In this document: in pieces, positions 1 to 8,254 of the stretch
Position numbering within the stretch: position 1 is the first letter of the stretch
How the letters are laid out: every line of letters begins with the position of its first letter
From: Herminiimonas sp.
GTDB taxonomy: Bacteria; Pseudomonadota; Gammaproteobacteria; Burkholderiales; Burkholderiaceae_D
Assembly (NCBI GenBank): GCA_027310305.1
Contig: DAIDBD010000118.1
Span: 1 to 53,834 of the forward strand
Length of the DNA stretch: 53,834 nt
Direction: 5' to 3'
Made by a program: the position numbers and the translations under genes
Notes under the pieces: generated by a model
Database searches by the model: none
What the model was told of the DNA's origin: nothing
What the model saw: only the letters and a program-made list of their open reading frames with translations

Positions 1-2
1 TG

Positions 3-404
3 TCGATCGGTGCGGGTTTCGGTCATTTCTTTGCCAATCTGATTCACCAAGACACAGCGCCGTTTATGATGCTGGCCATGGTGGGTGTCATGTCAGCAGT
101 CACACACTGCCCGATCACAGCCTTCGTGATTGTGCTGGAAATGGTGGACAACCACGAATTGGTCATGCCACTGATTTTTGTATCTGCCATCGCCACACAG
201 GTCAGCAGACGCATTATTCCCGCGTCGGTGTACCACATGCTGGCCAACAATATTCGCTTAAGCTTTGCCCAGCCAGAGCCACAGGAGACCACGGCAGTGC
301 AATCGGAAGAGCCTGTGCAGGCAGAAACCCCCGCAAACGCCGTGCAAATCGATCCGGTGAGCCTCCCCCCGACCGTCAATGAAACAAGAATTGACAAGGG
401 CTAG
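3..404 (+). CDS. ClC-family chloride channel/antiporter, C-terminal fragment
   Basis: The frame is already open at base 3, so only the last 133 residues are visible. They hold a glycine-rich GAGFG stretch followed by hydrophobic helices with THCPITAFVIVLEM, which match the late membrane helices of ClC chloride channels or H+/Cl- antiporters of the inner membrane. A second helix ends at IATQVSRRI. The last ~45 residues are hydrophilic and rich in Pro, Glu and Thr, with no CBS domain. The gene stops three bases before the next start, so the two are probably co-transcribed. Whether it is a channel or an exchanger cannot be told, because the gating-glutamate region lies outside the window. Confidence 0.82.
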   Translation, partial: SIGAGFGHFFANLIHQDTAPFMMLAMVGVMSAVTHCPITAFVIVLEMVDNHELVMPLIFVSAIATQVSRRIIPASVYHMLANNIRLSFAQPEPQETTAVQSEEPVQAETPANAVQIDPVSLPPTVNETRIDKG

Positions 405-407
405 GAT

Positions 408-971
408 TTGATTCGGGCCGTCCTGCTGATTGTCCTTTTACCTCTCTTAGGACTGAACTCATCGCAAGCGGCCGAGGCATTCGAAGCCACCCCAAAAAGC
501 GACTGGATCAGCAATCTTGAAGACCCAGCCATGCAGTGTGGAAATCCACTTTCCGTGGATTTATACGAAGGTTTGGTGAAGTCACTTGCGGGCAGCAACA
601 AGACGGCCGACAGCCTCAACGACAGCAAAACCATGGGGCGCAAACTGGAGCTGCTCGTGTACTTCGATGTCGGTTCGAGCGAAATTCCAGCAGATTGCCT
701 GCCCAAACTGCAACAACTCAGCGACAGGGTGAAATCGCGAGAAACGGGCCCGCTTTTAATTCGGTCAAGCTCACTGCAAGAAAGCAGCAGCGAATTCGAT
801 CTGGCGGTGGCAAGCCAGCGGCTACAAGCCATCAAAGACTACTTCCGAAAGGATCGTTTGGCCCGCAAAGTGCTGATACTCGAATTAAGCCCGGCCACGG
901 TGTCGCCCGTACTTGAGCACTCGCTGAAAAATCCGCGCGTGGTGGAAATTTATTCCAGTCCACCCGAGTGA
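408..971 (+). CDS. exported OmpA-like protein, hypothetical
   Basis: This 187-residue protein starts at a TTG three bases after the ClC stop. Residues 1-22 form a signal peptide (hydrophobic LLIVLLPLLGL core, cleavage after QAA). The middle (about residues 80-170) reads like a diverged OmpA-type peptidoglycan-binding domain: VYFDVGSSEIP, then LPKLQQLSDRV, then SQRLQAIKDYF. The usual NxRV(E) arginine motif near the end is replaced by NPRVVEI. It probably sits in the periplasm. It overlaps the 3' end of the convergent response-regulator gene by 22 bases. No specific function can be assigned; a cell-wall-associated role is an inference from the fold only. Confidence 0.6.
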   Translation: MIRAVLLIVLLPLLGLNSSQAAEAFEATPKSDWISNLEDPAMQCGNPLSVDLYEGLVKSLAGSNKTADSLNDSKTMGRKLELLVYFDVGSSEIPADCLPKLQQLSDRVKSRETGPLLIRSSSLQESSSEFDLAVASQRLQAIKDYFRKDRLARKVLILELSPATVSPVLEHSLKNPRVVEIYSSPPE

Positions 972-1621
972 TCAAAACCAAACAGATCACCCAGCTTGCT
1001 GAGCAATGTGGCCAATTCGGCGGCTGAACGAACTTTCAATTTGTCAAAAACATTGGCACGGTGCACTTCGACTGTGCGCATGGAAATATCGAGTTCAGCG
1101 GCGATCACTTTGTTGAGCTTGCCTTTGGCGACATACAGCATGACCTGACGTTCTCGCGGAGAGAGTTTGTTGATTCGATCTGACCACTGCTTCAACACAG
1201 ATTGATTGTCCAGAAACTCCCGAGACTTTCTCAAAGCCTCGCGAACCCGTTCAATCAGCCGTTCATCGGTGGTGGGTTTTTCGTAAAAATCGAACGCGCC
1301 GTCTTTTACCGCCTCGACGGCGGTAGAAATGTCACCGTGACCGGTCAAGAAAATCACAGGCATTCTGTCAAGACTGTATCCCTGGTTTTTCAGCCACCGG
1401 AACACTTCCAGTCCTGACATATCGGGCATGCGAAGGTCCAGCAACAAGCACAATTCTTTGCCCGACTGAAAAACTGAATCGAGATCGGCGCTGAATGCCT
1501 GAAAATTGCCGTAGCCTTTGACGTGAATGTCAGAGGTTTCAAACATCCAGGTCAAACCCTCACGAAGATCGTGATCGTCATCAAGCACCAGTAACAAGGG
1601 ATCTTGCGCTCTATCGGACAT
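950..1621 (-). CDS. FixJ/DctR-type two-component response regulator
   Basis: This 223-residue cytoplasmic regulator has a receiver domain (about 8-125) and a LuxR-type helix-turn-helix (about 152-215). The acidic pocket is DDD near residues 14-16, the phospho-acceptor is Asp62 in LLLDLRMPDMSG, and the conserved Thr93 and Lys115 (FYEKP) are present. The output domain carries LSPRERQVM and MRTVEVHRANVFDKL, the usual DNA-recognition helix. It overlaps the upstream histidine kinase gene by 11 bases, so the two are coupled. The family (FixJ, TodT, DctR) often controls transporters or catabolic genes. The divergent TRAP receptor gene beside the kinase suggests dicarboxylate-type uptake as the target, which is an inference from position. 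Confidence 0.88.
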   Translation of the reverse strand: MSDRAQDPLLLVLDDDHDLREGLTWMFETSDIHVKGYGNFQAFSADLDSVFQSGKELCLLLDLRMPDMSGLEVFRWLKNQGYSLDRMPVIFLTGHGDISTAVEAVKDGAFDFYEKPTTDERLIERVREALRKSREFLDNQSVLKQWSDRINKLSPRERQVMLYVAKGKLNKVIAAELDISMRTVEVHRANVFDKLKVRSAAELATLLSKLGDLFGFDHSGGLE

Positions 1622-3593
1622 CCACTAGCTCAACCTTCTCTATAAGTGCCATCGGCAAATCCATGGTGAAGCATGTTCCACCGGTGGGAACTGGCTCGGC
1701 CTTCAGACGGCCGCCGTGAGCCTCAGCCACGGAGCGGCATAGACTGAGTCCCAAGCCAAGACCGTCTGGCTTGGTTGACACCAATGCTTCAAACATTCGC
1801 TCAGTGTTGTTCAAGCTGAACCCTGGTCCGTCATCGCGGACAGCCAACTCGAAACAACCCTCTCGGACCCGCGCCAAAACCCAGACGTTCCGAATTCTCT
1901 GAGAGGCCGTAAAAGCCTCGGATGCATTCTTGACCAGATTGACCAAAGCCTGCTCCACCATGATTCGATCAATCGAAAGAACAAGCGCAGGATCACCCAA
2001 ATCAAAATGCAGATTCACGCGGTATTTGACCGCCAGTGAATTGACGCTGAACCGAACAGATTCAATGATATCGCCCAGACGAACCTGCTCACGCATGGGT
2101 TTGCGTTTTCGGACCAGGTTCTGCACAGAACCGACCACTCGACCCGCGCGTTGAGCTTGGTCCCTCAGCTTTTCGAACAACTGAACATACATTTCAACAT
2201 TGCCACCCCGCTGACTTAAATTCATGCCTGCCTGGGCAAAGGACACCATGGTGGCCAGGGGTTGGTTCAATTCATGGGCAATGTTGGATGCCACTTCGCC
2301 CACAAGCGCAAACCGGGACGCTGCCTGCAGCTTTTCGCGCTGCTCGGCGACTAGTGCTTCCGATTTTTTGCGATCTGTGATGTCAATCACAGAGCTCATC
2401 CAACCCACTTGGTTGCCATGTGTGTCCTTTAGGGGAGCCTCTACAATCAGCACATCAATCAGGCGGCCGTCTTTGTGGTGATAGACCGTTTCAAACCCCT
2501 CTGGTGGTGCATTGCCTGCCATGACCCGCTCGACAAGCTGTCGGTAACTCTCGGTGTTGTTGACCGGCCAATACGGCAAAGGTTGAGGACGATCAATCAA
2601 TTCCTCGGGCGGATAACCCACCATTTTACAAAACGCCGGATTGACGTACCGAATGACGCCGTCCAGCCCCCACACCCGCAGACCGACCGCCATGGAGTCT
2701 TGCATGGATTGGCGGAACTGTCGTTCTTCTTCGAGACTGGCCTCAATTTGCAGGCGTTTTCGGGAGTCTCGCCAAAGCATGAAAAAGCTGATCGCCAACA
2801 ACACCAGCAGAAATGCCAACGCTGCGGTGATGACATAGTTGAACAGCTTTGGCCCCTCACTGCCACTGTTGACCCGCAACTGAAAAGGCAAACCACCAAG
2901 ATCCAGCGAGGTGGTGTGCACATAAATGCCGAGCCCGGACTTGCCCTTCACCTGCCGAACCAGCGTAGACCCCCCGGCATCCAGAAGCTCTACTTCATTG
3001 TCTTGTGCGAACCACCAGGGCAATTCTTTGTCGAGCAGCAGACCCAGATCAATGATGCCGACAATCACCGAGCTGCCATGCAAGCCGATGCCCACCGAGG
3101 CAATGTAGGGGCGGCCATGCCGAACAAAAGGACCAATAAACCCGCCCAAACGTGAATCGACGCGTTGGTCGACTTCAGTTTTGATCTGATTGACGATGGG
3201 CTGCAGGTCAACGTCTTTGAGCTGGTTCTGGTTGTAACTGACCGTTTCAAGATCTTTGTCTTTGAAGACGGCGATCAATTCGCCTGAACTTTTGATGAGC
3301 TGACTGACTCCAAGGGGCAATTTGCTGGAATAATAGATCAGCGAATCATTGGCCAATGCATGCAGTGGTGTGGTGAGGCTTTCCATTTGAAACTGGATGT
3401 TTTGCCTTGCCCACAGGGTGTCTGCAATCAACTTGGCCTGGTTGCCCTCGCGTTCGTCTTGCTGCGCGTAATAGACAGCAGCCACGAGCAGCCCCATCAG
3501 GAGTACAAAAACAAGTGCAGGCACGCCGAACCGAACGGCCTGGCGGCGCTGTATTTTCTTGAGTGTGGGGTGGTGGTAGTTGAACTGGATCAT
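1611..3593 (-). CDS. DctS-like membrane sensor histidine kinase
   Basis: The 660-residue protein has a membrane helix at 22-42, a periplasmic sensor domain (43-250), a second helix at 251-274 and a PAS domain (about 290-410). The PAS domain carries VWGLDGVIRYVNPAF and ends in ITDRKK. A dimerisation domain follows with phospho-accepting His440 in IAHELNQPL, and then an HATPase domain (VNLVKNASEAF, DDGPGF, GLGLGLSLC). This order matches DctS/DctB-type sensors that detect a solute outside the cell. It is the first gene of the kinase-regulator pair and is transcribed away from a TRAP receptor gene. The ligand is unknown. The C-terminal 11 bases overlap the response regulator. Confidence 0.88.
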   Translation of the reverse strand: MIQFNYHHPTLKKIQRRQAVRFGVPALVFVLLMGLLVAAVYYAQQDEREGNQAKLIADTLWARQNIQFQMESLTTPLHALANDSLIYYSSKLPLGVSQLIKSSGELIAVFKDKDLETVSYNQNQLKDVDLQPIVNQIKTEVDQRVDSRLGGFIGPFVRHGRPYIASVGIGLHGSSVIVGIIDLGLLLDKELPWWFAQDNEVELLDAGGSTLVRQVKGKSGLGIYVHTTSLDLGGLPFQLRVNSGSEGPKLFNYVITAALAFLLVLLAISFFMLWRDSRKRLQIEASLEEERQFRQSMQDSMAVGLRVWGLDGVIRYVNPAFCKMVGYPPEELIDRPQPLPYWPVNNTESYRQLVERVMAGNAPPEGFETVYHHKDGRLIDVLIVEAPLKDTHGNQVGWMSSVIDITDRKKSEALVAEQREKLQAASRFALVGEVASNIAHELNQPLATMVSFAQAGMNLSQRGGNVEMYVQLFEKLRDQAQRAGRVVGSVQNLVRKRKPMREQVRLGDIIESVRFSVNSLAVKYRVNLHFDLGDPALVLSIDRIMVEQALVNLVKNASEAFTASQRIRNVWVLARVREGCFELAVRDDGPGFSLNNTERMFEALVSTKPDGLGLGLSLCRSVAEAHGGRLKAEPVPTGGTCFTMDLPMALIEKVELVDVR

Positions 3594-3642
3594 GCTGAAA
3601 TCTTGCCATGAATTTCAGACCCCAACACACTGGATGTGGAAA

Positions 3643-3655
3643 CCCACAATGTGGG
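3643..3655. promoter_or_regulatory. palindrome in the divergent kinase/TRAP-receptor promoter region
   Basis: CCCACA-A-TGTGGG is a perfect 13-base palindrome in the 119 bases between the divergent kinase and substrate-receptor genes. TGTGGAAAC and TGTGGGAAAC lie as near-direct repeats at 3635 and 3650. Position and symmetry suggest an operator for the adjacent FixJ-type regulator; binding is an inference. Confidence 0.4.
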
Positions 3656-3712
3656 AAACACGGCGCTCGCGTAAGTTTTAAGCTCTTGCCCTTGAAATTG
3701 GAAGATGTATTT

Positions 3713-4720
3713 ATGGTTTGCCCTGGAAGGTCTTTGGTCAAGACCATTTTGATTCTCGTTGTCAGTTTGCTGGGCACCAGCCTCGCACAGGCTGCCCCAA
3801 TCGTGATCAAGTTCAGCCATGTGGTGGCTCCAAACACACCCAAAGGAATTGCCGCACTCGAATTCAAGCGATTGGCAGAAATGCGAACCAAAGGACGAGT
3901 TCGTGTCGATATTTACCCCAACGCCTCGCTCTATAAGGACAAAGATGAGCTTGAAGCCTTGCAACTGGGTGCAGTGCAAATGCTGGCACCCTCGCTGGCC
4001 AAGTTCGGACAGTTGGGATTGAAAGATTACGAGGTTTTCGATCTGCCCTACATCTTCCCAAGCGAGAAAGTGCTCCACGAGGTCACCCAAGGTGAAATTG
4101 GTCATGCCCTGCTGGATCAACTGTCGTCTCGCGGCATACTGGGTCTTGCATTCTGGGACAATGGTTTTAAGGTCATGAGCAGCAACAGCCCACTTCGCCT
4201 GCCTTCAGACCTTAAAAACAAGCGGATGCGCATTCAGCCTTCCAGAACGCTGGAAGCCCAAATGAACGAACTGGGCGCCATTTCGGTGCCTCTGGCGTTT
4301 TCGGATGTTTACCCGGCGCTGCAAAGTGGGCTGGTGGACGGCACTGAAAACCCCCCTTCCAACTTTTACACCCAGCGAATGCAGGAAGTGCAGAAATACG
4401 TGGCAGTCACCAACCATGGTTATCTGGGTTACGCGGTGATCGTCAACAAGAAATTCTGGACGAGCCTGCCAGGGGACCTGCGCGTCATTCTGGAACAATG
4501 CATTGCGGATGCAACCCAGAAAAACAACGACGAAGCCGCCAAACTGAACAAGGCAGCGCTGGACGCCATCCGAAAATCACCGGGTGTCCAAGTGGTCGAT
4601 CTGACCCCTCAGGAACGTGAGACTTGGCGCAAAGCCCTGGCGCCCGTTCAAGTCAAGATGGAGGGGCGCATTGACCGCAATTTGATTGAGCAAATCAAAT
4701 CATTGAGTGAAAACCGGTAA
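3713..4720 (+). CDS. dctP: TRAP transporter substrate-binding protein, DctP family
   Basis: A periplasmic solute receptor of the tripartite ATP-independent transporter type. I take the ATG at 3713 because it leads directly into a signal peptide (LVKTILILVVSLLGTSLAQA, cleavage before APIVIKFSHV) and has GGAAG upstream; the longer frame from 3608 has no such sense. The mature protein shows FSHVVAPNTPKGIAA, the DIYPNASLYKDKDELEALQLGAVQM block and MRIQPSRTLEAQ, containing the conserved arginine that binds the ligand carboxylate. DGTENPPSNFYT is also typical. About 335 residues, the normal family length. No DctQ or DctM membrane subunit is nearby, so this is an orphan receptor or a sensory partner of the divergent kinase. 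Confidence 0.88.
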   Translation: MVCPGRSLVKTILILVVSLLGTSLAQAAPIVIKFSHVVAPNTPKGIAALEFKRLAEMRTKGRVRVDIYPNASLYKDKDELEALQLGAVQMLAPSLAKFGQLGLKDYEVFDLPYIFPSEKVLHEVTQGEIGHALLDQLSSRGILGLAFWDNGFKVMSSNSPLRLPSDLKNKRMRIQPSRTLEAQMNELGAISVPLAFSDVYPALQSGLVDGTENPPSNFYTQRMQEVQKYVAVTNHGYLGYAVIVNKKFWTSLPGDLRVILEQCIADATQKNNDEAAKLNKAALDAIRKSPGVQVVDLTPQERETWRKALAPVQVKMEGRIDRNLIEQIKSLSENR

Positions 4721-4735
4721 CACACCGGTTTTCAC
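4707..4735. terminator. symmetrical stem-loop between convergent genes
   Basis: Perfect 12-base arms GTGAAAACCGGT and ACCGGTTTTCAC flank the loop AACAC. It spans the dctP stop codon and lies just before the end of the opposing gene, so it may terminate both. The T-tract after the stem is short. Confidence 0.55.
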
Positions 4736-4744
4736 TGCCCGATT

Positions 4745-5779
4745 TTACTGCCAGGTTTCCGAGTTGGTGGCGCATTCCGCGCTGGCGGGGTTTACGCCAC
4801 AACGAATCTTCTTCATGATCCGCAAACCCGTTTTGTTGTAGATCCCCTGGTTGGCGATGTCTTCTCGCGATTCCCGCAACATGACGGTGTACTTGAGCAT
4901 GTTCTCTGGGGTGAGATCGCTCCAGGTTCCGGCTGGAATTTCTGCCTCGGCCTTCTTGATCAGATCGCGGGCTCGACCAAATTGTCCCAGCCAGTAAGTT
5001 CTGGACTTTTCAGCAAAGCCGGCTGGAAATTTGGAATCGCGAACAATCATCTGATAGGTGAGAATCAGAATTGGAAAGCGGTTGATTGCACCCTTGGTGC
5101 CGATGCCCCGATACAGTTCAAGCGGCTTGTAAGCCAGCGCAGGTGCAGCAATCATGTCAACAGAACCGTTGTTGAACTTGGCCGCGAAGTTGGTGATGTC
5201 GGCAGACACCGGCTGAGCGCCGATTTTTTGGATCATGACGGCTTGTGCCTTGTCGTAATCGAATGCGGCAATCTTTTTCCCAGCCAGACCTTCCACCGTT
5301 TTGATGTTGCGGTCATTCACAATCGGAAAAGCCGTTCCGAAAGGAATGATGCCTGCAACCTCATAATCGCCCCGTTTCATCAGCTTGCCCGCGGCGGGAG
5401 AGGAAAACACCTGAATGGTCCGATGAACAACCTCGTAACTGGCATTGATGTCCACTTTGTTGTCTTTCACGACCGAAGAGGCACCCAGTGAGTCAATTGA
5501 AGCGGCCACGGGGTTGAATTGGCGCGTCCGGAAGCCAGTGGCCATGAGCGCATCACACTTGCCAGCGATGAAGTCCTGAGTGGCCACCCGTTCGTCGGTG
5601 TAACCGACCAATTCAACGTCAGCCCCCCAACCCTTGGCGGGCAATGCCCAGTCTTTGGCCATGTTGTAAATGTCGCCTGTGGTGCCGAGCAGGTCGTACA
5701 CACACACGGCTTGCTTGGCCATGACTGGTCCGCTGGCCAAAGCCAGAGTCAACACCGCCATTTTTACTGCTGTCTTCAT
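4745..5779 (-). CDS. putative periplasmic solute-binding protein
   Basis: 344 residues with a signal peptide (MKTAVKMAVLTLALASGPVMA, cleavage before KQAVCVYD). The body resembles bilobal periplasmic binding proteins: VNDRNIKTVEGLAGKKIAAFDYDKAQ is like the hinge region of phosphonate/TRAP-type receptors, and FAAKFNNGSVDMIAAPALAYKPLELY is like the second lobe. The C-terminus has two cysteines (RCG, AECATN) that may form a disulphide with the N-terminal ones. I believe it belongs to an uncharacterised family of putative solute-binding proteins (possibly DUF6091), but I am not certain. A strong AGGAGG precedes the start. It follows the fused monooxygenase/esterase gene by 21 bases, so it is probably the last gene of that operon and may bind its substrate or product. 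Confidence 0.65.
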   Translation of the reverse strand: MKTAVKMAVLTLALASGPVMAKQAVCVYDLLGTTGDIYNMAKDWALPAKGWGADVELVGYTDERVATQDFIAGKCDALMATGFRTRQFNPVAASIDSLGASSVVKDNKVDINASYEVVHRTIQVFSSPAAGKLMKRGDYEVAGIIPFGTAFPIVNDRNIKTVEGLAGKKIAAFDYDKAQAVMIQKIGAQPVSADITNFAAKFNNGSVDMIAAPALAYKPLELYRGIGTKGAINRFPILILTYQMIVRDSKFPAGFAEKSRTYWLGQFGRARDLIKKAEAEIPAGTWSDLTPENMLKYTVMLRESREDIANQGIYNKTGLRIMKKIRCGVNPASAECATNSETWQ

Positions 5780-5800
5780 GTCATCCTCCTAGTGGTTTTG

Positions 5801-8254
5801 TCATGCGGCCTTTTTCCAGACCGTTTCTTCCTGGTACTGCTTGTTTTTGTTTGAATGAGTAACGAATGTCGCCAGAGACTGGATGGCCTTGCGCGCTGAC
5901 GACAGGTAAAAAGCCTGCAGATGAAACACATGCCAACGGCGCTGGTGCAAGTTCAGTTCGCACGGCACACCGTCCTGCCGGGCCTTGACTGCCAGCCTGA
6001 GCGAATCGGAAAGCAGTATTTCCTGTTCGCCAACCTGAATGAACAAGGGGGGCAAACCAGCAAGGCTCTCCTCAAGCGGATAAAAACATCGAGCGGTAGG
6101 CGGCACCTTCAGCCAAGCCGCGCCCTGCTCAAGCCACCCCTGTCGAACCATCGGGTCTTCGTTGGCTTTGGTGCGCAGGCTTTCACCCGACATGGCGGGA
6201 TCAACAAATGGGGAGATCAAACCCAAGCCAGCGGGCTGTGGCAAGCCCAGCGCCTTCAGCTGAAGCGCAAGTGCCACTGCAAGACCGCCCCCTGCCGAGT
6301 CGCCCATCACCGTGATTTGCGCAGGCGAAATGCCCTTGGCCAACAAGGCCTGATAGCAGGCAAGCGCGTCTTCTATTTGAGCGGGGTACGGATGTTCAGG
6401 TGCAAGCCTGTAATTGGGTGTATAAACCACCGCACCGGAGTGCACAGCCAGGCGCGAGGTGATGCTTCGATGTGTGGAGGCCGACCCAAGACAATAGGCG
6501 CCCCCGTGCAAATACAACACGACTTTGCCCGACTCGCCTTTTCTGGGTACGGTGATGCCCGTCGGCACGCCAGCCAGTGTTTCGCGATAACGAAATACGC
6601 CAGAACAACTCGGCATTAGGGGTGACAACAAACCAACCACCGCACGTTGCACCAAAACCCCAAAGGGCTTGCCCACCGGCACCCGAAAGGCAACTCGCAA
6701 AAAACCCCTGAAAAAGGCGGCCAAGGCGTTGTCGAGCGGGTCAGCCGCCGCCTGGACGGTGACGGGCAAATCAGAAGGAACCAGTGGATGACGCGCGGAC
6801 GTGAATTGAAATTCCCGAAGGCTTGAACGGGCGGTCAATGCACGAAAAGTGAATGTAAACCCCGGCCAGCCCGTGCTGTTGTGCCCCTTGTCATCGACAT
6901 ACCAGCTTTTACACCCATTCCAAACGGTGTGGGAAAAGGCCGCCTGTATGGACTTGTTAAAGCGCTGATATACAGAGTCGGACACCTCCACCCGGTCAGC
7001 ATGCGTGTCACGCTGCCGCGCCAAGGTGCGGGTCAAGTACCTGATCTGGCTTTCCAACATGTAAATGATGGAATTGTGACCCAGGTTGGTGTTGGGACCA
7101 TACAGCATGTAGAAATTGGGAAATCCGGGAACCGACATGCCCAGATGAGCCTTGGCCCCTTGCGACCAAGCCACATTCAGGTCCAATCCGTCCAGACCGC
7201 GAATGCGCAAAGGGGTCAAGAATTGCGTCGCGGCAAAACCGGTGCCGTAAATAATCACGTCAACCGGATAATCCGAGCCGTCTTTGGTTCGAATGCCCGA
7301 CGGCGAGACCTCGGCGATCGATTCGGTGACCAACTGCAAATTGGGCTTCTCCATCGCGGTCAAATAGTCGCTGGACAACAGAATGCGCTTGCACCCCACG
7401 GGATAGTCAGGCACCAATTGCTCGCGCAACTGCGGGTCACTGACGGACTTGGCCAGCAAACGCTTAAACGGTCTTTCCACTGCGAATTTCATCAGCCCAC
7501 GAAAGCGGGTAAAAGCCAATGCGCGACTTTCGTATTGAAGATAAATGCACAGGCGATGCAGCCTCATCAGCACCGGGAAACGCGACCACATTGCCTTTTC
7601 AAACTGGGCGTGCGGCCTGTCTGGCCTGGACATGATGTACGAAGGACTGCGCTGAAACAAAACCAGCTTGTCCACCTGATCTACAATCGCCGGTACAAAC
7701 TGAATGGCGGAAGCCCCAGTACCGACAACGGCCACTCGCTTGCCTTTCAGGTCACAATCGTGATTCCAGCGCGCCGAGTGAAAACTGTCCCCCTGAAAAC
7801 GCTCAATGCCAGGAAGCTTCGGCAGGCTGGGTGCACTCAATTGCCCCATCGCAGTCACCAGAGCCCGACAATACAAAACCTCACCGTCGCGAGTGTGCAC
7901 CTGCCATCGATTTTCAGCCTCGTCGAAGTCTGCCCCCTGCACCTCGGTGTTAAACCGAAAGTGTTCACGTACCCCGTATTTGTCCGCACAGTGTCGCTGA
8001 TACTGCAGGATCTCGGGTTGACGGGCAAACACATGCGCCCAGTTCGGGTTCAACTCATAGGAAAAAGAATACAGGTGCGAGGGCACATCGCAGGCGGCAC
8101 CCGGATAGGTATTTTCGCGCCAGACGCCACCCACGTCGCCACCCTTCTCCAGCACCAGAAAATTATGACGGTACTGTTTCTTAAGTTCTATCGCCAAACC
8201 GAGGCCTGCAAAGCCACCGCCGATAACGATGACTTCATAGACCGGCCGGGTCAT
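5801..8254 (-). CDS. fused flavin monooxygenase (Baeyer-Villiger type) and alpha/beta-hydrolase
   Basis: An 817-residue two-enzyme protein. Residues 1-490 are a flavoprotein monooxygenase. The FAD Rossmann motif is IGGGFAGLG (11-19), the NADP motif is VGTGASAIQ (177-185), and FQGDSFHSARWN (153-164) fits the Baeyer-Villiger fingerprint FxGxxxHxxxW, with Asn instead of the usual Pro/Asp. After a linker (about 490-555), residues 556-800 form a hormone-sensitive-lipase-type esterase. It has oxyanion motif HGG (583-585), nucleophile Ser653 in GDSAGG, acid near EILLSD (745-750) and His775. The first half would insert oxygen into a ketone to give an ester and the second half would cleave it. The start overlaps the upstream GMC gene by four bases. 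The substrate is unknown. Confidence 0.85.
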   Translation of the reverse strand: MTRPVYEVIVIGGGFAGLGLAIELKKQYRHNFLVLEKGGDVGGVWRENTYPGAACDVPSHLYSFSYELNPNWAHVFARQPEILQYQRHCADKYGVREHFRFNTEVQGADFDEAENRWQVHTRDGEVLYCRALVTAMGQLSAPSLPKLPGIERFQGDSFHSARWNHDCDLKGKRVAVVGTGASAIQFVPAIVDQVDKLVLFQRSPSYIMSRPDRPHAQFEKAMWSRFPVLMRLHRLCIYLQYESRALAFTRFRGLMKFAVERPFKRLLAKSVSDPQLREQLVPDYPVGCKRILLSSDYLTAMEKPNLQLVTESIAEVSPSGIRTKDGSDYPVDVIIYGTGFAATQFLTPLRIRGLDGLDLNVAWSQGAKAHLGMSVPGFPNFYMLYGPNTNLGHNSIIYMLESQIRYLTRTLARQRDTHADRVEVSDSVYQRFNKSIQAAFSHTVWNGCKSWYVDDKGHNSTGWPGFTFTFRALTARSSLREFQFTSARHPLVPSDLPVTVQAAADPLDNALAAFFRGFLRVAFRVPVGKPFGVLVQRAVVGLLSPLMPSCSGVFRYRETLAGVPTGITVPRKGESGKVVLYLHGGAYCLGSASTHRSITSRLAVHSGAVVYTPNYRLAPEHPYPAQIEDALACYQALLAKGISPAQITVMGDSAGGGLAVALALQLKALGLPQPAGLGLISPFVDPAMSGESLRTKANEDPMVRQGWLEQGAAWLKVPPTARCFYPLEESLAGLPPLFIQVGEQEILLSDSLRLAVKARQDGVPCELNLHQRRWHVFHLQAFYLSSARKAIQSLATFVTHSNKNKQYQEETVWKKAA

